From Bacillota bacterium (lineage in GTDB: Bacteria; Bacillota; SHA-98; UBA4971), in contig JASEJE010000004.1 of the NCBI GenBank assembly GCA_030024085.1, positions 1-64,000 on the forward strand: a DNA stretch of 64,000 nucleotides, given 5' to 3'. Positions 13,789 to 22,933 of the stretch are shown piece after piece. A program made the translations under genes and the position numbers. The notes beneath the pieces are model-generated. The model saw nothing but the letters and a program-made list of their open reading frames with translations, was not told where the DNA came from and made no database searches. How positions within the stretch are numbered: position 1 is the first letter of the stretch; each line of letters begins with the position of its first letter.

Positions 13789-14643
13789 TTACCTTGCCAG
13801 ACGTGCAAGGTACGTCATGCCCTGCGCGGTGAGGCGCCGCTTACCGCTGGCGTCCGCCGGCTCCACGAGCCCGTGCTCCTCGAGGGACACCAGATCGCGG
13901 TACGCGGTGCTCAGGCTGATATCCAGCTCCTTCACGATGGTGGAAGGCCCGGCCTCGCCCTTTTCAGCAAGCACTCTGAAAACCCTCCGCTGCCGGTCAG
14001 AGAGTATTTCATCCAGGTTTTCGAGCGCGCCTTTCTGCTCGTGACTTTCCGGCAGGCGGGCATCGGAAAGCGCGTCTTCTTTTCGAGAAGCACCAGAAAC
14101 ATATGAAAGGGTCACCACGCAGCCACGCTTCAGATTGTCTTCTATCGACACAGTCCCGCCTATCGTGCGCATGGAGTCGCGCACAATGGGGAGGCCGGAC
14201 CCAACCCCGCGGATTATCTTCCGCATCTCGCTGTTGGCCGTCGTGAATCCAGGAAGAAATGCCTTCTCCTTCTCAATTATGCCAGGGCCCTGGTCCGAGA
14301 CTCTGATAGTATTACCGTCGGGCAGAATGGTTATCACCGCCTCCTGGAAGTCTGCGTGGAGGAGGTTTTCCACGATCTCCTTGATGGCTACGAACGGGAG
14401 CCTTCCCCCCTTTTCATGCGCGAAAGAGTAGGTTTTCGAGGCGAGTTCGTTCAGAAGGTCCGCGTAGTTCCTGGCCCGCACGTCCACGATCCTCGGCACC
14501 GTGCCGAGAGAATCGTACACCGCGATGCGGACCTCGCGTTCGCGTTGCCTCCCGCGCTGAGAAAAGCCATCTCCAGGCTGGGAGGAGCGAGGAAGGCGGC
14601 CTTCAGGGTCTCTGCGAAAAAGCCGTGAAAAGACGCCTGACAT
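13789..14643 (-). CDS. HATPase_c-HTH regulator next to dnaA
   Basis: The protein combines a GHKL ATP-binding domain (N box EIVENLLHA, G1 DQGPGI, G2 GVGSGLPIVRDSMRTIGG) with a C-terminal winged helix (LSDRQRRVFRVLAEKGEAGPSTIVKELDISLSTAYRDLVSLEEHGLV). No dimerisation/phosphoacceptor His domain, transmembrane segment or sensor domain is visible, so it resembles an anti-sigma-type kinase or ATP-sensing regulator more than a complete histidine kinase. The ORF track starts at 14745 inside DnaA boxes; the ATG at 14643, with GGAG just before it, is preferred (284 residues). It lies between dnaA and the second DnaA-box cluster, which suggests a role near the origin. Function is unknown. Confidence 0.75.
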   Translation of the reverse strand: MSGVFSRLFRRDPEGRLPRSSQPGDGFSQRGRQREREVRIAVYDSLGTVPRIVDVRARNYADLLNELASKTYSFAHEKGGRLPFVAIKEIVENLLHADFQEAVITILPDGNTIRVSDQGPGIIEKEKAFLPGFTTANSEMRKIIRGVGSGLPIVRDSMRTIGGTVSIEDNLKRGCVVTLSYVSGASRKEDALSDARLPESHEQKGALENLDEILSDRQRRVFRVLAEKGEAGPSTIVKELDISLSTAYRDLVSLEEHGLVEPADASGKRRLTAQGMTYLARLAR

Positions 14644-14659
14644 ACTCCGGCCCGCCTTT

Positions 14660-14940
14660 CGGCCCGAGTTTTCCACAGAGTTTTCCACAGGTGTGAAAAA
14701 CTCTGCGGGAAGGGAAGATGCACAGGAAATCCATAGGTTGTCCACACGTTATCCACAGAAACTGTGGATAACATGACCGAAGGCCACGGGGGCTTTCCGC
14801 CGACGGAAATGGCGTGTAGCTCGGCATTAGAGATATCCACAACGGATTCCGGAAAGTGCTGAAATGCTTGTGGCGTCGTCACCCAAAACATCAACAGGTT
14901 ACCCACAGAGTTATCCACAGCCTGTGAATAACTCTGTGTG
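14660..14940. other. oriC: oriC box cluster 2
   Basis: Dense DnaA boxes: TTTTCCACA at 14669 and 14681, TTGTCCACA at 14738, TTATCCACA at 14749 and 14911, the inverted perfect box at 14763-14771, TTACCCACA at 14899 and an inverted TTATTCACA at 14923. Two boxes (14749 and 14763) form an inverted pair separated by five bases. This is the densest cluster in the window and lies upstream of the HATPase-HTH gene, on the other side of dnaA from cluster 1. Confidence 0.88.
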
Positions 14941-15374
14941 AAACTGGGAATCCTGTACTGTTGGTCAGCACGCGTGGAAAGTATGGAAAAGCCTCCGCAA
15001 CCATATTAGCAGAGGTTTTCCAGCGAGGCAAGGGGCGGAGCGGGGCGAGACAGGGCGGTACAGGAACGTATGTGAAGGCGCTGAGGAGCGTCAGGGAGCC
15101 GGGGAAGGAAAGCGGTGGGTTTCGGAAAGGCTGAGGAAAAGGCGGCCGAGGTGGTGGAACGAGGGGGATAGGGTGCGGAGGTGGGCTGAGCCGACGCCGT
15201 TGAGGGCGTGCGTGGCGGGCGAAGCGGGGGGAGGAGGTAGAGAATGTGCGGAGGCGTAGACTGGCGTGGCGACGCGGAATGCAGCGCCGGTGGGCGATGC
15301 GTGACGGAGTTCGGGCGAGGGCGGCCGAAAGCTGGGGGAAGCGGGCAATTGCGGTTGCAGGCAAGCGCCTACCC
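14941..15374. other. Gap between oriC cluster 2 and the rpmH promoter
   Basis: About 430 bases of GC-rich, G-rich plus strand. ORFs listed here lack family features or good start signals, and nothing else was recognised. Confidence 0.5.
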
Positions 15375-15403
15375 TTGACACGCAGGAAGACCTTGGCTAT
15401 AAT
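15375..15403 (+). promoter_or_regulatory. Consensus sigma-A promoter for rpmH-rnpA
   Basis: TTGACA at 15375-15380, a 17-base spacer and TATAAT at 15398-15403: a perfect housekeeping promoter about 70 bases upstream of rpmH, as expected for a highly expressed ribosomal protein gene. Confidence 0.93.
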
Positions 15404-15472
15404 TTGGCTGGCGTACCTACGTTTACGCTTACGCTGTGGAATGGGTTCGATGCGGGAGGCCTGGGGAGAGAC

Positions 15473-15607
15473 ATGAAAAGGACTTATCAGCCTAAAGTCA
15501 GGCGGCGCAGCAAGATTCATGGTTTCATGAAAAGGATGGCGACGAGGGCCGGGCGCCTGGTGCTCAAGAGAAGGCGCGCGAAAGGGAGAAAGCGGCTATC
15601 GGCGTAG
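15473..15607 (+). CDS. rpmH: 50S ribosomal protein L34
   Basis: The 44-residue product [31 protein letters not shown]... matches L34 throughout, a very basic protein of the large subunit. The ORF track shows a longer frame from 15404; the ATG at 15473 gives the family length and has a GGGGAGAG ribosome-binding site 3-4 bases upstream. It is preceded by a consensus promoter and followed by rnpA. Confidence 0.97.
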   Translation: MKRTYQPKVRRRSKIHGFMKRMATRAGRLVLKRRRAKGRKRLSA

Positions 15608-15646
15608 TGTCGAAAGGGGAGTCGCAGAAGCTGCGGGGTGCACACG

Positions 15647-16000
15647 ATGCCGAAGAGCGAGCGGCTCCGCAAGAGCAGGGATTTCACGAGGATCTTCGAG
15701 CACGGAAAGTCCCTTCCTGGCAGCCGGGTTGTGGTGTACTATCTTGAAAACGGCCTTTCATTCAACCGCGTCGGGATCGCTGTAAGCAGGCGTCTCGGCG
15801 GGGCCGTTGAAAGGAACCGTCTGAAAAGGGTCGTGAAAGAGGCTTACCGGGCGAGCGAGGCGGCACTTCGACAGGGCCTGGACCTTGTGCTGTTACCCAG
15901 GTCGAAAGCGAAGACCGCCTCTTTTCAAGAGGTGAAAGACGAGCTTCTGTGGATCCTTTCAGAGTGCGGGGCCCTACGAAAGGGCGACGAGGAAAAGTGA
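15647..16000 (+). CDS. rnpA: Ribonuclease P protein component
   Basis: Protein subunit of RNase P, which trims tRNA 5' leaders together with its catalytic RNA. It begins [22 protein letters not shown] and carries the RNR motif region [24 protein letters not shown]. The ATG at 15647 is chosen over an upstream GTG (15638) because it fits the family start; neither has a strong Shine-Dalgarno sequence. It lies 39 bases after rpmH, the conserved order. Confidence 0.95.
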   Translation: MPKSERLRKSRDFTRIFEHGKSLPGSRVVVYYLENGLSFNRVGIAVSRRLGGAVERNRLKRVVKEAYRASEAALRQGLDLVLLPRSKAKTASFQEVKDELLWILSECGALRKGDEEK

Positions 16001-16005
16001 AAGGC

Positions 16006-16272
16006 ATGCAAGGCTGGGGAGAAATCGCACGGGCGATGACAAGAGCCGCGTCGCAGGCAGTGAAGACCGTAGCTCTCCTCGGCGTCGGGTTTTACAGGAA
16101 GTGGCTCTCGCCGCTGAAGGCGAGGCCCACGTGCAGGTTCTACCCCACGTGCTCGGCGTATGCGTATCAGGCCATACAGAAACATGGGGTGTTCAAGGGC
16201 GGTTATCTTGCAGTAAGGCGGATCGTAAAGTGCCATCCATTCCATCCCGGGGGGTACGACCCGGTGCCGTAA
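16006..16272 (+). CDS. yidD: Membrane protein insertion efficiency factor YidD
   Basis: Small membrane-associated protein that assists YidC-dependent insertion. The core [63 protein letters not shown] contains the conserved CRFxPTCS and [13 protein letters not shown] motifs. ATG at 16006 gives 88 residues, slightly longer than usual; the later ATG at 16036 is also possible. It sits between rnpA and yidC, its standard place. Confidence 0.92.
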   Translation: MQGWGEIARAMTRAASQAVKTVALLGVGFYRKWLSPLKARPTCRFYPTCSAYAYQAIQKHGVFKGGYLAVRRIVKCHPFHPGGYDPVP

Positions 16273-16311
16273 GGAAGCCGGGGATGGAGAAGCGACAGGA
16301 GGGGGCTGTTT

Positions 16312-17013
16312 TTGACTCTCACTGGCATTGTCAACTCTATAGTTCAGTTCCTCCGGGATGTGACAGGCAGCGACGGACTGGCTATCATTGCGCTGACCAT
16401 CCTGTTGAAGGTAGTGACGTATCCGCTCACGGTCAAGCAGACCAGGGCCATGGAGGAGATGAAGATCCTCCAGCCCAAGGTGAAGGAATTACAAGACAAG
16501 TACAAGTCGCAGCCGGAGGAGATGCAGAAGAGGGTAATGGAGCTCTACCGGGAGCACAAGGTGAACCCTCTGGGCGGCTGTTGGCCGACTCTCATCCAGT
16601 TGCCGATCATCTGGGCGCTTTTCGCCGCGCTCAGAACGTACCCTTTTCAAGAACGCTTTCTCTGGATGCCAAACCTGGGGAAGCCTGACGTGATCCTGGC
16701 GGTGCTCGCAGGAGTAGCGACATACTTCCAGTCGGCGATGATGAGTACGGACCCGAGCCAGAAGATGATGAACCTCATCATGCCCGCCTTCATCATCTGG
16801 ATCAGCCTGAGCTTTCCTGCAGGCGTCACACTGTACTGGGTGGTCACCACGATCCTGGCAGCGGCGCAGCAATGGTGGATGGGCAGGCAGGTTGCGCGCA
16901 CCGGGCTCGTGGTCGAGACGATAACCCGGCCGACGAAAGGGAGCGTCCCGAAGGCCGTTTTGCCGAAGCCGCAGGAACCTGAGGGGGAGTCCGGGCATGG
17001 TACAGAGCGTTGA
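16312..17013 (+). CDS. yidC: Membrane protein insertase YidC (Oxa1 family)
   Basis: Inserts and folds membrane proteins alone or with SecYEG. The 233-residue length is that of the short Gram-positive Oxa1/SpoIIIJ type without the periplasmic domain. Visible features include the first conserved helix (GLAIIALTILLKVVTYPLTVKQ), the cytoplasmic helical hairpin (MEEMKILQPKVKELQDKYKSQPEEMQ), and GGCWPTLIQLPIIWALFAALR. TTG start has GGAGGGGG upstream. It overlaps jag by 17 bases. In spore formers one YidC paralogue (SpoIIIJ) is needed for sporulation. Confidence 0.95.
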   Translation: MTLTGIVNSIVQFLRDVTGSDGLAIIALTILLKVVTYPLTVKQTRAMEEMKILQPKVKELQDKYKSQPEEMQKRVMELYREHKVNPLGGCWPTLIQLPIIWALFAALRTYPFQERFLWMPNLGKPDVILAVLAGVATYFQSAMMSTDPSQKMMNLIMPAFIIWISLSFPAGVTLYWVVTTILAAAQQWWMGRQVARTGLVVETITRPTKGSVPKAVLPKPQEPEGESGHGTER

Positions 17014-17665
17014 AAAGTCCGGCAGGACAATCGAGGAAGCCGTCGAGGAGGCTCTCGGTGAGCTGGGCCTGACCCGCGACAGGGTTGAGATCGAGGTGCT
17101 CGAGGAGCCCGCGAGAGGCCTGCTCGGGATCGTCGGCCAGAGGCCGGCGCGCGTCAGGGTGACGGCCAGGGCTGAAGAGGTGGACGTAGCAGAGAAGGCC
17201 ACGGAATTCCTGAGGGGTTTGCTCGGGCACATGGGGTTCGTGGGTGTCTCCGTGACTGCTCGCGAGGGCGACGGGGTGCTCCGCCTCGACGTGGAGGGAA
17301 GAGAGCTGGGGAGCCTCATCGGAAGGCGTGGAGCCACCCTCGATGCCGTCCAGTACCTGGTAAACCTTGTGGCCAGTCGGCACGCCCGGGCGGGTGGCCG
17401 TGGCGCAGGGGAGCAGGAAGAGCGCCTCAGGATAATCGTGGACGCCGAGGGATACCGGGAGAAGCGGGCGCGGTCCCTGGAGAGGCTGGCCCGGGCCGTG
17501 GCGGAGCGAGTGCGCAGAGAGGGCAGGCAGGTCGCGCTCGAGCCGATGAACCCCATGGAGCGCCGCATAATCCACCTGGCCGTGCAGGACTATGAAGGCG
17601 TGACGTCGTTCAGTGAGGGCGAGGAGCCTTATAGGCGTGTGGTGATAGCCCCCGAGAAGCTGTGA
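16997..17665 (+). CDS. jag: RNA-binding protein KhpB/Jag
   Basis: 222-residue protein with three domains in order: Jag_N (about 5-55, SGRTIEEAVEEALGELG...ARGLLGIVGQRPARVRV), a KH domain (about 80-150, LGSLIGRRGATLDAVQYLVN) and an R3H domain (about 155-222, REKRARSLERLARAVAERVRREGRQVALEPMNPMERRIIH). KhpB binds RNA and, with KhpA, influences cell division and envelope growth in Gram-positives. It overlaps yidC, the usual partner. Confidence 0.95.
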   Translation: MVQSVEKSGRTIEEAVEEALGELGLTRDRVEIEVLEEPARGLLGIVGQRPARVRVTARAEEVDVAEKATEFLRGLLGHMGFVGVSVTAREGDGVLRLDVEGRELGSLIGRRGATLDAVQYLVNLVASRHARAGGRGAGEQEERLRIIVDAEGYREKRARSLERLARAVAERVRREGRQVALEPMNPMERRIIHLAVQDYEGVTSFSEGEEPYRRVVIAPEKL

Positions 17666-17844
17666 GACGCGGCGTATGTGGGCGCATGTAGACGCAGGGC
17701 TGGAGCATGGTGCAGGCACCGCTGTCAGGACGTGTGGAGACGTAGCCGCGGGGAATGACGGAGCTGGCTGAGTGGCCAGCGACCGAGGATCGGGTGTGGC
17801 GGATATGAGGCATGAGAAGCCTGCGCCGCTCAACCTTTTTGAGG

Positions 17845-17874
17845 AATGCGTGTCTTTGGGGGCACGCATTTTCA
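17845..17874 (+). terminator. Rho-independent terminator after jag
   Basis: An 8-bp stem AATGCGTG/CACGCATT with a 10-base loop is followed by TTTTC, placed between jag and mnmE. It would end the rpmH-jag transcript. The rest of the 344-base jag-mnmE gap holds nothing else recognised. Confidence 0.75.
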
Positions 17875-18009
17875 GTTGGGTCGGCCCTCTCGCAGCCAGG
17901 CGCAGGTTGAGGAGGCCGCCGGTTTGCTCTACGCCGGCCGTCACCTGACCGCAATACAGCAGCGCCCGGGAAATGTGTCGGCTGCGCCCGAGGCGGCGTG
18001 TGAGGACTG

Positions 18010-19452
18010 ATGGGGGCGAGTGCCAGGAAGGGGTCCATATTGCACATGGAGGGGCGCGGTTTTGCCGGGAACGACACAATAGCAGCCATCTCCACCCCTC
18101 TCGGTGAGGGCGGCATCGGGATCGTCCGTATCAGCGGGCCGGAGGCTTTCCAGATCGGGTCCAGGCTCTTCCGCGATCCATCGGGGAGGCGGCGCCGCGC
18201 GCTAAAAGCGTGGCGTCTGAGATACGGGGTCGTGGTGGATCCTGAGACGGGCGAGGAGATAGACGAGGCGCTCGCAAGCGCGATGCCTGCCCCGCACAGC
18301 TTCACCCGTGAGGATGTGGTGGAATTCAGTTGCCACGGCGGCATCGGGCCGCTTACGCGGGTGCTGGATGCCGTGCTGCGGTGCGGAGCCCGCCTCGCGG
18401 AGCCCGGGGAGTTCACGAGGCGAGCCTTCCTTTCGGGGAGGATCGACCTCGCGCAGGCCGAGGCGGTCATCGAGATCGTGAGGGCAAAGACAGACTCGGC
18501 TCGGAGGCTGGCGCTCGCGAACCTGAGGGGCGGCCTCTCAGCAACGGTGGGGGCGATCCGCGACGATGTGGTCGGGCTCCTGGCGGAGATCGAGGCTGCC
18601 GTGGACTTCCCCGAGGACGACGTGGCGGCGCCGGACCGCGCCGAGATCGTGCGTCGGGCGCGGGATATGGAGACGAGGTTGCGGGATGTGGCAGTCAGGG
18701 CGCGGCGCGGACAGGTGTACCGCGACGGGGTGACCGTGGCCATCGTGGGCCGTCCCAACGTCGGAAAGTCGAGCCTGTTGAACGCCCTTGTGGGGCGTGC
18801 GATGGCCATCGTCACGGACGTCCCGGGGACGACGCGCGATGCCGTCGAGGACTGGACCAGCATGGAGGGCGTGCCGGTGAGGCTCGTGGACACCGCGGGG
18901 CTCCGGGAGACGGAGGACCCCGTGGAGCGGCTTGGGGTTGAGCGGGCCGAAGAGCGCCTTGATGAGGCGGACCTCGCCATCGTGGTGATCGACGGGAGCG
19001 CCCCGTTGAGCAACGAGGACGTTGCCGTGCTGGGGCGTGCGAGCAGAGGGGCGGGGGGCGGCGTGGTCGCCCTCAACAAGAGTGACCTTCCGCAGGTGAT
19101 GACGGAGAGAGATGTGGCGCCGCATGCGCGCGGGATGCCTGTAGTGCCGGTCAGCGCCAGGGAGGGGACCGGCATCGATGCCCTGGAGAAAACCATTGCG
19201 GCGCTGGCCCTGGGCAGGGTTGCGGGCGTGAGCGAGGGCGGCGTGATGGCGAGCACGCGGCAGCGGGAGGCCCTGGAGCGGGCGGCGAGAGCCCTGGGCG
19301 ATGTGGCATGCGGCGTGGACGAAGGAACGCCGTGCGACCTTGCGGCCATCGACGTCCGGGAGGCTCTGTTCTGGCTCGACCAAATCACGGGGCGGTCGGC
19401 ATCCGATGACGTGCTGGACAGGATATTCTCTGAGTTCTGCATAGGTAAATGA
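18010..19452 (+). CDS. mnmE: tRNA modification GTPase MnmE
   Basis: Works with MnmG to add a carboxymethylaminomethyl group to wobble U34 of certain tRNAs. The 480-residue protein has the tetrahydrofolate-binding N-terminal domain (DTIAAISTPLGEGGIGIVRISGPEA), a helical domain, an inserted G domain with GRPNVGKSSLLN, DVPGTTRD and DTAGL, NKSD, and the C-terminal FCIGK motif whose Cys is catalytic. Start ATG 18010 has GAGGA just before it; ATG 18046 is an alternative. mnmG follows in 9 bases. Confidence 0.96.
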   Translation: MGASARKGSILHMEGRGFAGNDTIAAISTPLGEGGIGIVRISGPEAFQIGSRLFRDPSGRRRRALKAWRLRYGVVVDPETGEEIDEALASAMPAPHSFTREDVVEFSCHGGIGPLTRVLDAVLRCGARLAEPGEFTRRAFLSGRIDLAQAEAVIEIVRAKTDSARRLALANLRGGLSATVGAIRDDVVGLLAEIEAAVDFPEDDVAAPDRAEIVRRARDMETRLRDVAVRARRGQVYRDGVTVAIVGRPNVGKSSLLNALVGRAMAIVTDVPGTTRDAVEDWTSMEGVPVRLVDTAGLRETEDPVERLGVERAEERLDEADLAIVVIDGSAPLSNEDVAVLGRASRGAGGGVVALNKSDLPQVMTERDVAPHARGMPVVPVSAREGTGIDALEKTIAALALGRVAGVSEGGVMASTRQREALERAARALGDVACGVDEGTPCDLAAIDVREALFWLDQITGRSASDDVLDRIFSEFCIGK

Positions 19453-19461
19453 GGGAGGGAG

Positions 19462-21388
19462 GTGTCAGCGGAGGTGAAGGGCCGGGCTGCTGATGTCATA
19501 GTCGTGGGCGGAGGCCACGCCGGGTGCGAGGCAGCGCTGGCGTGCGCACGCATGGGCGCAAGCGTGCTTCTGCTGACCCTCGGATGGGACGGGGTGGCAG
19601 CCATGCCGTGCAACCCGTCCATCGGTGGGCCGGGCAAGGCTCAGCTGGTGCGGGAGATAGATGCGCTCGGCGGGGAGATGGGCAGGAGCATCGACGCCGC
19701 CTACCTGCAGATGAGGCTGCTCAACACGGGGAAGGGGCCGGCGGTGCGGGTCCCTGCGTGCGCAGGCGGACAAGGCTGCCTACGGGGCGAGGATGCGTGA
19801 GGCGCTGCTGCATGAGGCGAACCTCAGAGTGGAGACGGCGCACGTCGTGGGCATCGAGGTCGACCCGGACGGCGCGGCCGGGGGCGTCGTGACTCGGGAG
19901 CACGGGTCCCTGCGGGCAGCGGCAGTGATTATCGCGACCGGCACATACCTGGGCGGGAAGGTTTACGTCGGGGACCAGTCCTGGTGCTCGGGGCCGCAGG
20001 GACAGCGCGCCGCTGTTGAGCTTGGGCGCGGGCTGGCGCTGCTGGGTCTCAGGCTGACGAGGTTCAAGACTGGGACGTCGCCAAGGGTCCGGCGAGACAG
20101 CGTCGACGTGAGCAAGACCGAGGAGCAGCGCGGCGAGGTGCTCCCGTTCGGGTTCTCGTTCGAGACCCGCGGAACGCGCCCGGACCAGGAACTGTGCTGG
20201 CTTACGTATACAACGGCGCGCACTCACGAGATAATCCGCGCGAACCTGGGGAGGGCGCCGCTATTCACCGGGGCCATCACCGGGCGCGGCCCGCGCTACT
20301 GCCCGTCCGTGGAGACGAAGGTGGTGCAGTTTCCGGCGAGGGAGAGGCACCAGGTGTTCCTGGAGCCGGAGACGAAAGACGGCGACATCATGTATCTCGG
20401 AGGGCTGTCCACAAGCCTCCCTGCGGACGTGCAGGAGGAGATGGTCCATAGCGTGCCGGGGCTGGAGGAGGCGGAGATCGTCCGGCCGGGGTACGCGATA
20501 GAGTACGACTGTCTCGTGCCGACGGAGCTTACGCCGTCCCTGGAGACCAAGAAGGTCCCGGGGCTTTTCACGGCGGGGCAGATAAACGGGACGTCCGGGT
20601 ATGAGGAGGCAGCAAGCCAGGGCCTCATCGCCGGGATCAACGCGGTCCTGAAGATCCGGGGCATGGAACCGTTCGTGCTGGAGCGTTCGGACGCTTACAT
20701 CGGCGTGCTCATCGATGACCTGGTGACGAAGGGAACCAGTGAGCCGTACAGAGTGATGACGTCGCGGGCGGAGTACCGGCTGTCCCTCAGGCAAGATAAC
20801 GCAGACCTGCGCCTGACTGAGAAAGGATACCGGCTCGGGCTCGTCCGGCCGGAGCGGTACGAGATGTTCCTTACGAGGCGGAGGCAGATCGAGCAAGAGA
20901 TGAGGCGCCTCGTGAGCATGGTCGTTCCGGGGGACGCCGCCACCGCGCGGACGCTGGCGACCATCGGGACGACGCCCCTGCAGTCGGAGACGACCCTCGG
21001 GGACCTTCTTGCGAGGCCGGAGGTGACCTACGAGAGCCTGGCACCCATCGACCGGGAGCGGCCGCGGTTACCGGTGGACGTGGTCCAGGTGGTGGAGATA
21101 GAACTCAAGTACGCGGGATATATAAGGAAGCAGAGGGACCAGATAGAGCGGGCGAGGCGACTCGAGGCGCGGATCATCCCGCCGTGTGTGGACTACTGGT
21201 CGATAGCCGGCCTATCGCGGGAGGCGCGCGAGAGGCTTTCCGATATCCGGCCGAGGTCGATAGGCCAGGCGGCGCGGGTATCCGGTGTGTCGCCTGCGGA
21301 CATCATGGCGTTGCTTGCGTATATCGAGGCCAGGCGGTATCACGACAAGACCGGCGAGAGGGATGCAGGCCAGGCGGCGGGTTGCTAA
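19462..21388 (+). CDS. mnmG: tRNA modification enzyme MnmG, interrupted by a +1 frameshift
   Basis: FAD-binding partner of MnmE. The N-terminal ORF (19462-19800) has the dinucleotide motif [31 protein letters not shown] and [11 protein letters not shown], then leaves the family frame. The second ORF (19793-21388) continues as [20 protein letters not shown] and carries all later motifs including [32 protein letters not shown] and [15 protein letters not shown]. Skipping one base at the GGG of 19748-19750 rejoins the two frames into a full-length enzyme. The cause could be a sequencing error, a true mutation or a recoding site. Start GTG 19462 follows GGGAGG. The stop TAA is formed at the boundary of a repeat element. 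Confidence 0.92.
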
Positions 21389-21602
21389 GTATGGCGTCAT
21401 AAGTTTGCGCCATCTTCCCTGACGGTGTTGAGGTTGCCGGTGCTTGCTAAGTGAGGGTGCAGAAATGCTCCCGCCTTCTGGGAGGGGTTGCCGGTGATTG
21501 CACGAGGGGTGTCAAAATCCGGCCACTGGCCAGACGGGCCGGATTTTGGCGAAGCGCGCTCCGCTTGGGGCGCCGTCCCCGAGTGCAACACCGGCAACCC
21601 GG
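21386..21602 (+). repeat. MITE-like element E1: left part of a B-type copy with an A-type copy inserted
   Basis: The sequence after the mnmG stop starts TAAGTATGGCG (B-type end) and runs to GGTTGCCGGTGCTTGC at 21447. There the A-type end AGTGAGGGTGCAG begins after the dinucleotide TA (21448-21449). Intact B copies read CTTGCTAGGGCGGGG at this spot, so the A element was inserted at that TA. The A copy ends abruptly near 21602 without its right terminus, so the distal part of both was lost. Confidence 0.85.
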
Positions 21603-21664
21603 AGGCTTCTGCGAGGCCGCCGCGGGTCCGCAGAGGCCATGCTCGGGGATGGAAGGTGCGGGCG

Positions 21665-22432
21665 GTGGACTTTACGGGAACGCTCGAAAGCGGCGCGAAG
21701 GAGCTTGGCATCGATCTCGACTCCCGGGTGCTCGGGCTCTTAGGACGCTACTACGAAGAGATTGTCGAGTGGAGCGGGCGGGTAAACCTCACGGCGATCG
21801 AGGGTGAGGAGGAGGCCGCCGTCAAGCACTTCCTCGACTCGCTCACGTGCCTTCTTGCCGTTGACCTCCCCGCAGGGAGCAGCGTGGTTGACGTCGGGAG
21901 CGGGGCGGGGTTTCCAGGGGTCGTGCTGAAGGTAGCCCGGCCCCAGATCAAGCTTACTCTCGTTGAGGCATCCCGCAAGCGGGCCGAATTTCTGGAGCAC
22001 GTCGTGGGCGTGCTCGGTCTTGGAGATGTGCAGGTGATATGGGACCGCGCAGAGCAAGTCGGCCGCGCAGCGGAGCATCGCGAAACCTATGACGTGGCGA
22101 CGGCCCGGGCTGTCGCGGAGATGGCGGTGCTGGCTGAGCTGTGCCTTCCGCTGGTCAGAATCGGCGGAGTCCTGGTGGCGCAAAAAGGACCCGGCGCGAG
22201 CGAGGAGATGGAAGCCGCTGCCGCGGCGCTCGACGCCATGGGGGGACGGGTGGAACGGCTTACGCGTGTGTCGCTCCCGCTAGGATATGGCGAGAGAACG
22301 CTGGTGGTGATCGCGAAGGGGTCGCCCACGCCCGACAAGTATCCGAGGCGGCCTGGAATCCCGGAGAAGCGGCCCATCAAAACCCGTCAAATCGGAGTTA
22401 CGCCGACGATCCCGGTCATTGACGTGGACTAA
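21665..22432 (+). CDS. rsmG: 16S rRNA (guanine527-N7)-methyltransferase RsmG
   Basis: Methylates N7 of G527 in 16S rRNA. The SAM-binding motif VVDVGSGAGFPGVVLKVARP is clear, with LVEASRKRAEFLEHV and VATARAVAEMAVLAELCLPLV downstream. The ORF track starts at 21488 inside repeat element E1; the first 59 residues are translated repeat. GTG 21665, preceded by GGAAGG, gives a family-like start (255 residues). The C-terminal extension (PTPDKYPRRPGIPEKRPI) is typical. The TAA stop coincides with the left end of element E2. Start choice between 21656 and 21665 is not certain. Confidence 0.93.
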   Translation: MDFTGTLESGAKELGIDLDSRVLGLLGRYYEEIVEWSGRVNLTAIEGEEEAAVKHFLDSLTCLLAVDLPAGSSVVDVGSGAGFPGVVLKVARPQIKLTLVEASRKRAEFLEHVVGVLGLGDVQVIWDRAEQVGRAAEHRETYDVATARAVAEMAVLAELCLPLVRIGGVLVAQKGPGASEEMEAAAAALDAMGGRVERLTRVSLPLGYGERTLVVIAKGSPTPDKYPRRPGIPEKRPIKTRQIGVTPTIPVIDVD

Positions 22433-22640
22433 GTATGGCGCCATAAGTCTGCGCCATCTTCCCTGACGGTGTTGGGGTTGCCGGTGCTTGCTAGGGCGGG
22501 GCGTCGAGAATTTGGCTAGCCTTAAGCGCCAAATTCGAACGGGGCGCGCCGCAAGCGCGCCGTCCCCGGAGGGCAACACCGGCAACCCTGGACAGGACTC
22601 ACCCGATGAAAAGTAGCGCGAACTTGTGGCGATCTACTTA
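22430..22640 (+). repeat. MITE-like element E2 (B type, complete)
   Basis: Bounded by CTAAGTATGGCGCCATAAG on the left and GGCGATCTACTTAG on the right, with imperfect long terminal inverted repeats, a core pair GGGTTGCCGGTG/CACCGGCAACCC and an inner stem around AATTTGG/CCAAATT. TA occurs at both ends (22430-22431 and 22639-22640). The left end supplies the rsmG stop codon. Confidence 0.88.
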
Positions 22641-22933
22641 GCTGGCGTACAGCGAGTTTGCGACCGCCTTTGCGTCGGCATCGAAGCTCATGCCGGATTC
22701 GCAGGCCGCCAAAGCGCACAGGTGACGGTACTCCTCTGGAGTTGGTGCGCGCTCCACGATCTCACGCCGGGCTGTCAAGAATGTTACCTCCCTGCTGTTT
22801 GGGGGTTTTTGATGAATTCGCCATGCATCCGGCGTAGTCCTGCCGGGTAGTTTCTTGGCGCACGGGTGGGGAGGATCTGGGTTCCGGGCGACGAAATACT
22901 ATCGTACGGTTTTGGGGAAGAGGCGGCTCGGCG
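22641..22933. other. Gap between E2 and noc
   Basis: About 290 bases with no recognised ORF. A T-rich stretch at 22795-22810 (GTTTGGGGGTTTTTGATG) is present, but no convincing promoter was identified. Confidence 0.4.

Noticed and set aside
21488-21664. N-terminal 59 residues of the track ORF for RsmG
   Set aside because: They are translated repeat element E1; the RsmG family start is at about 21665 with its own ribosome-binding site.
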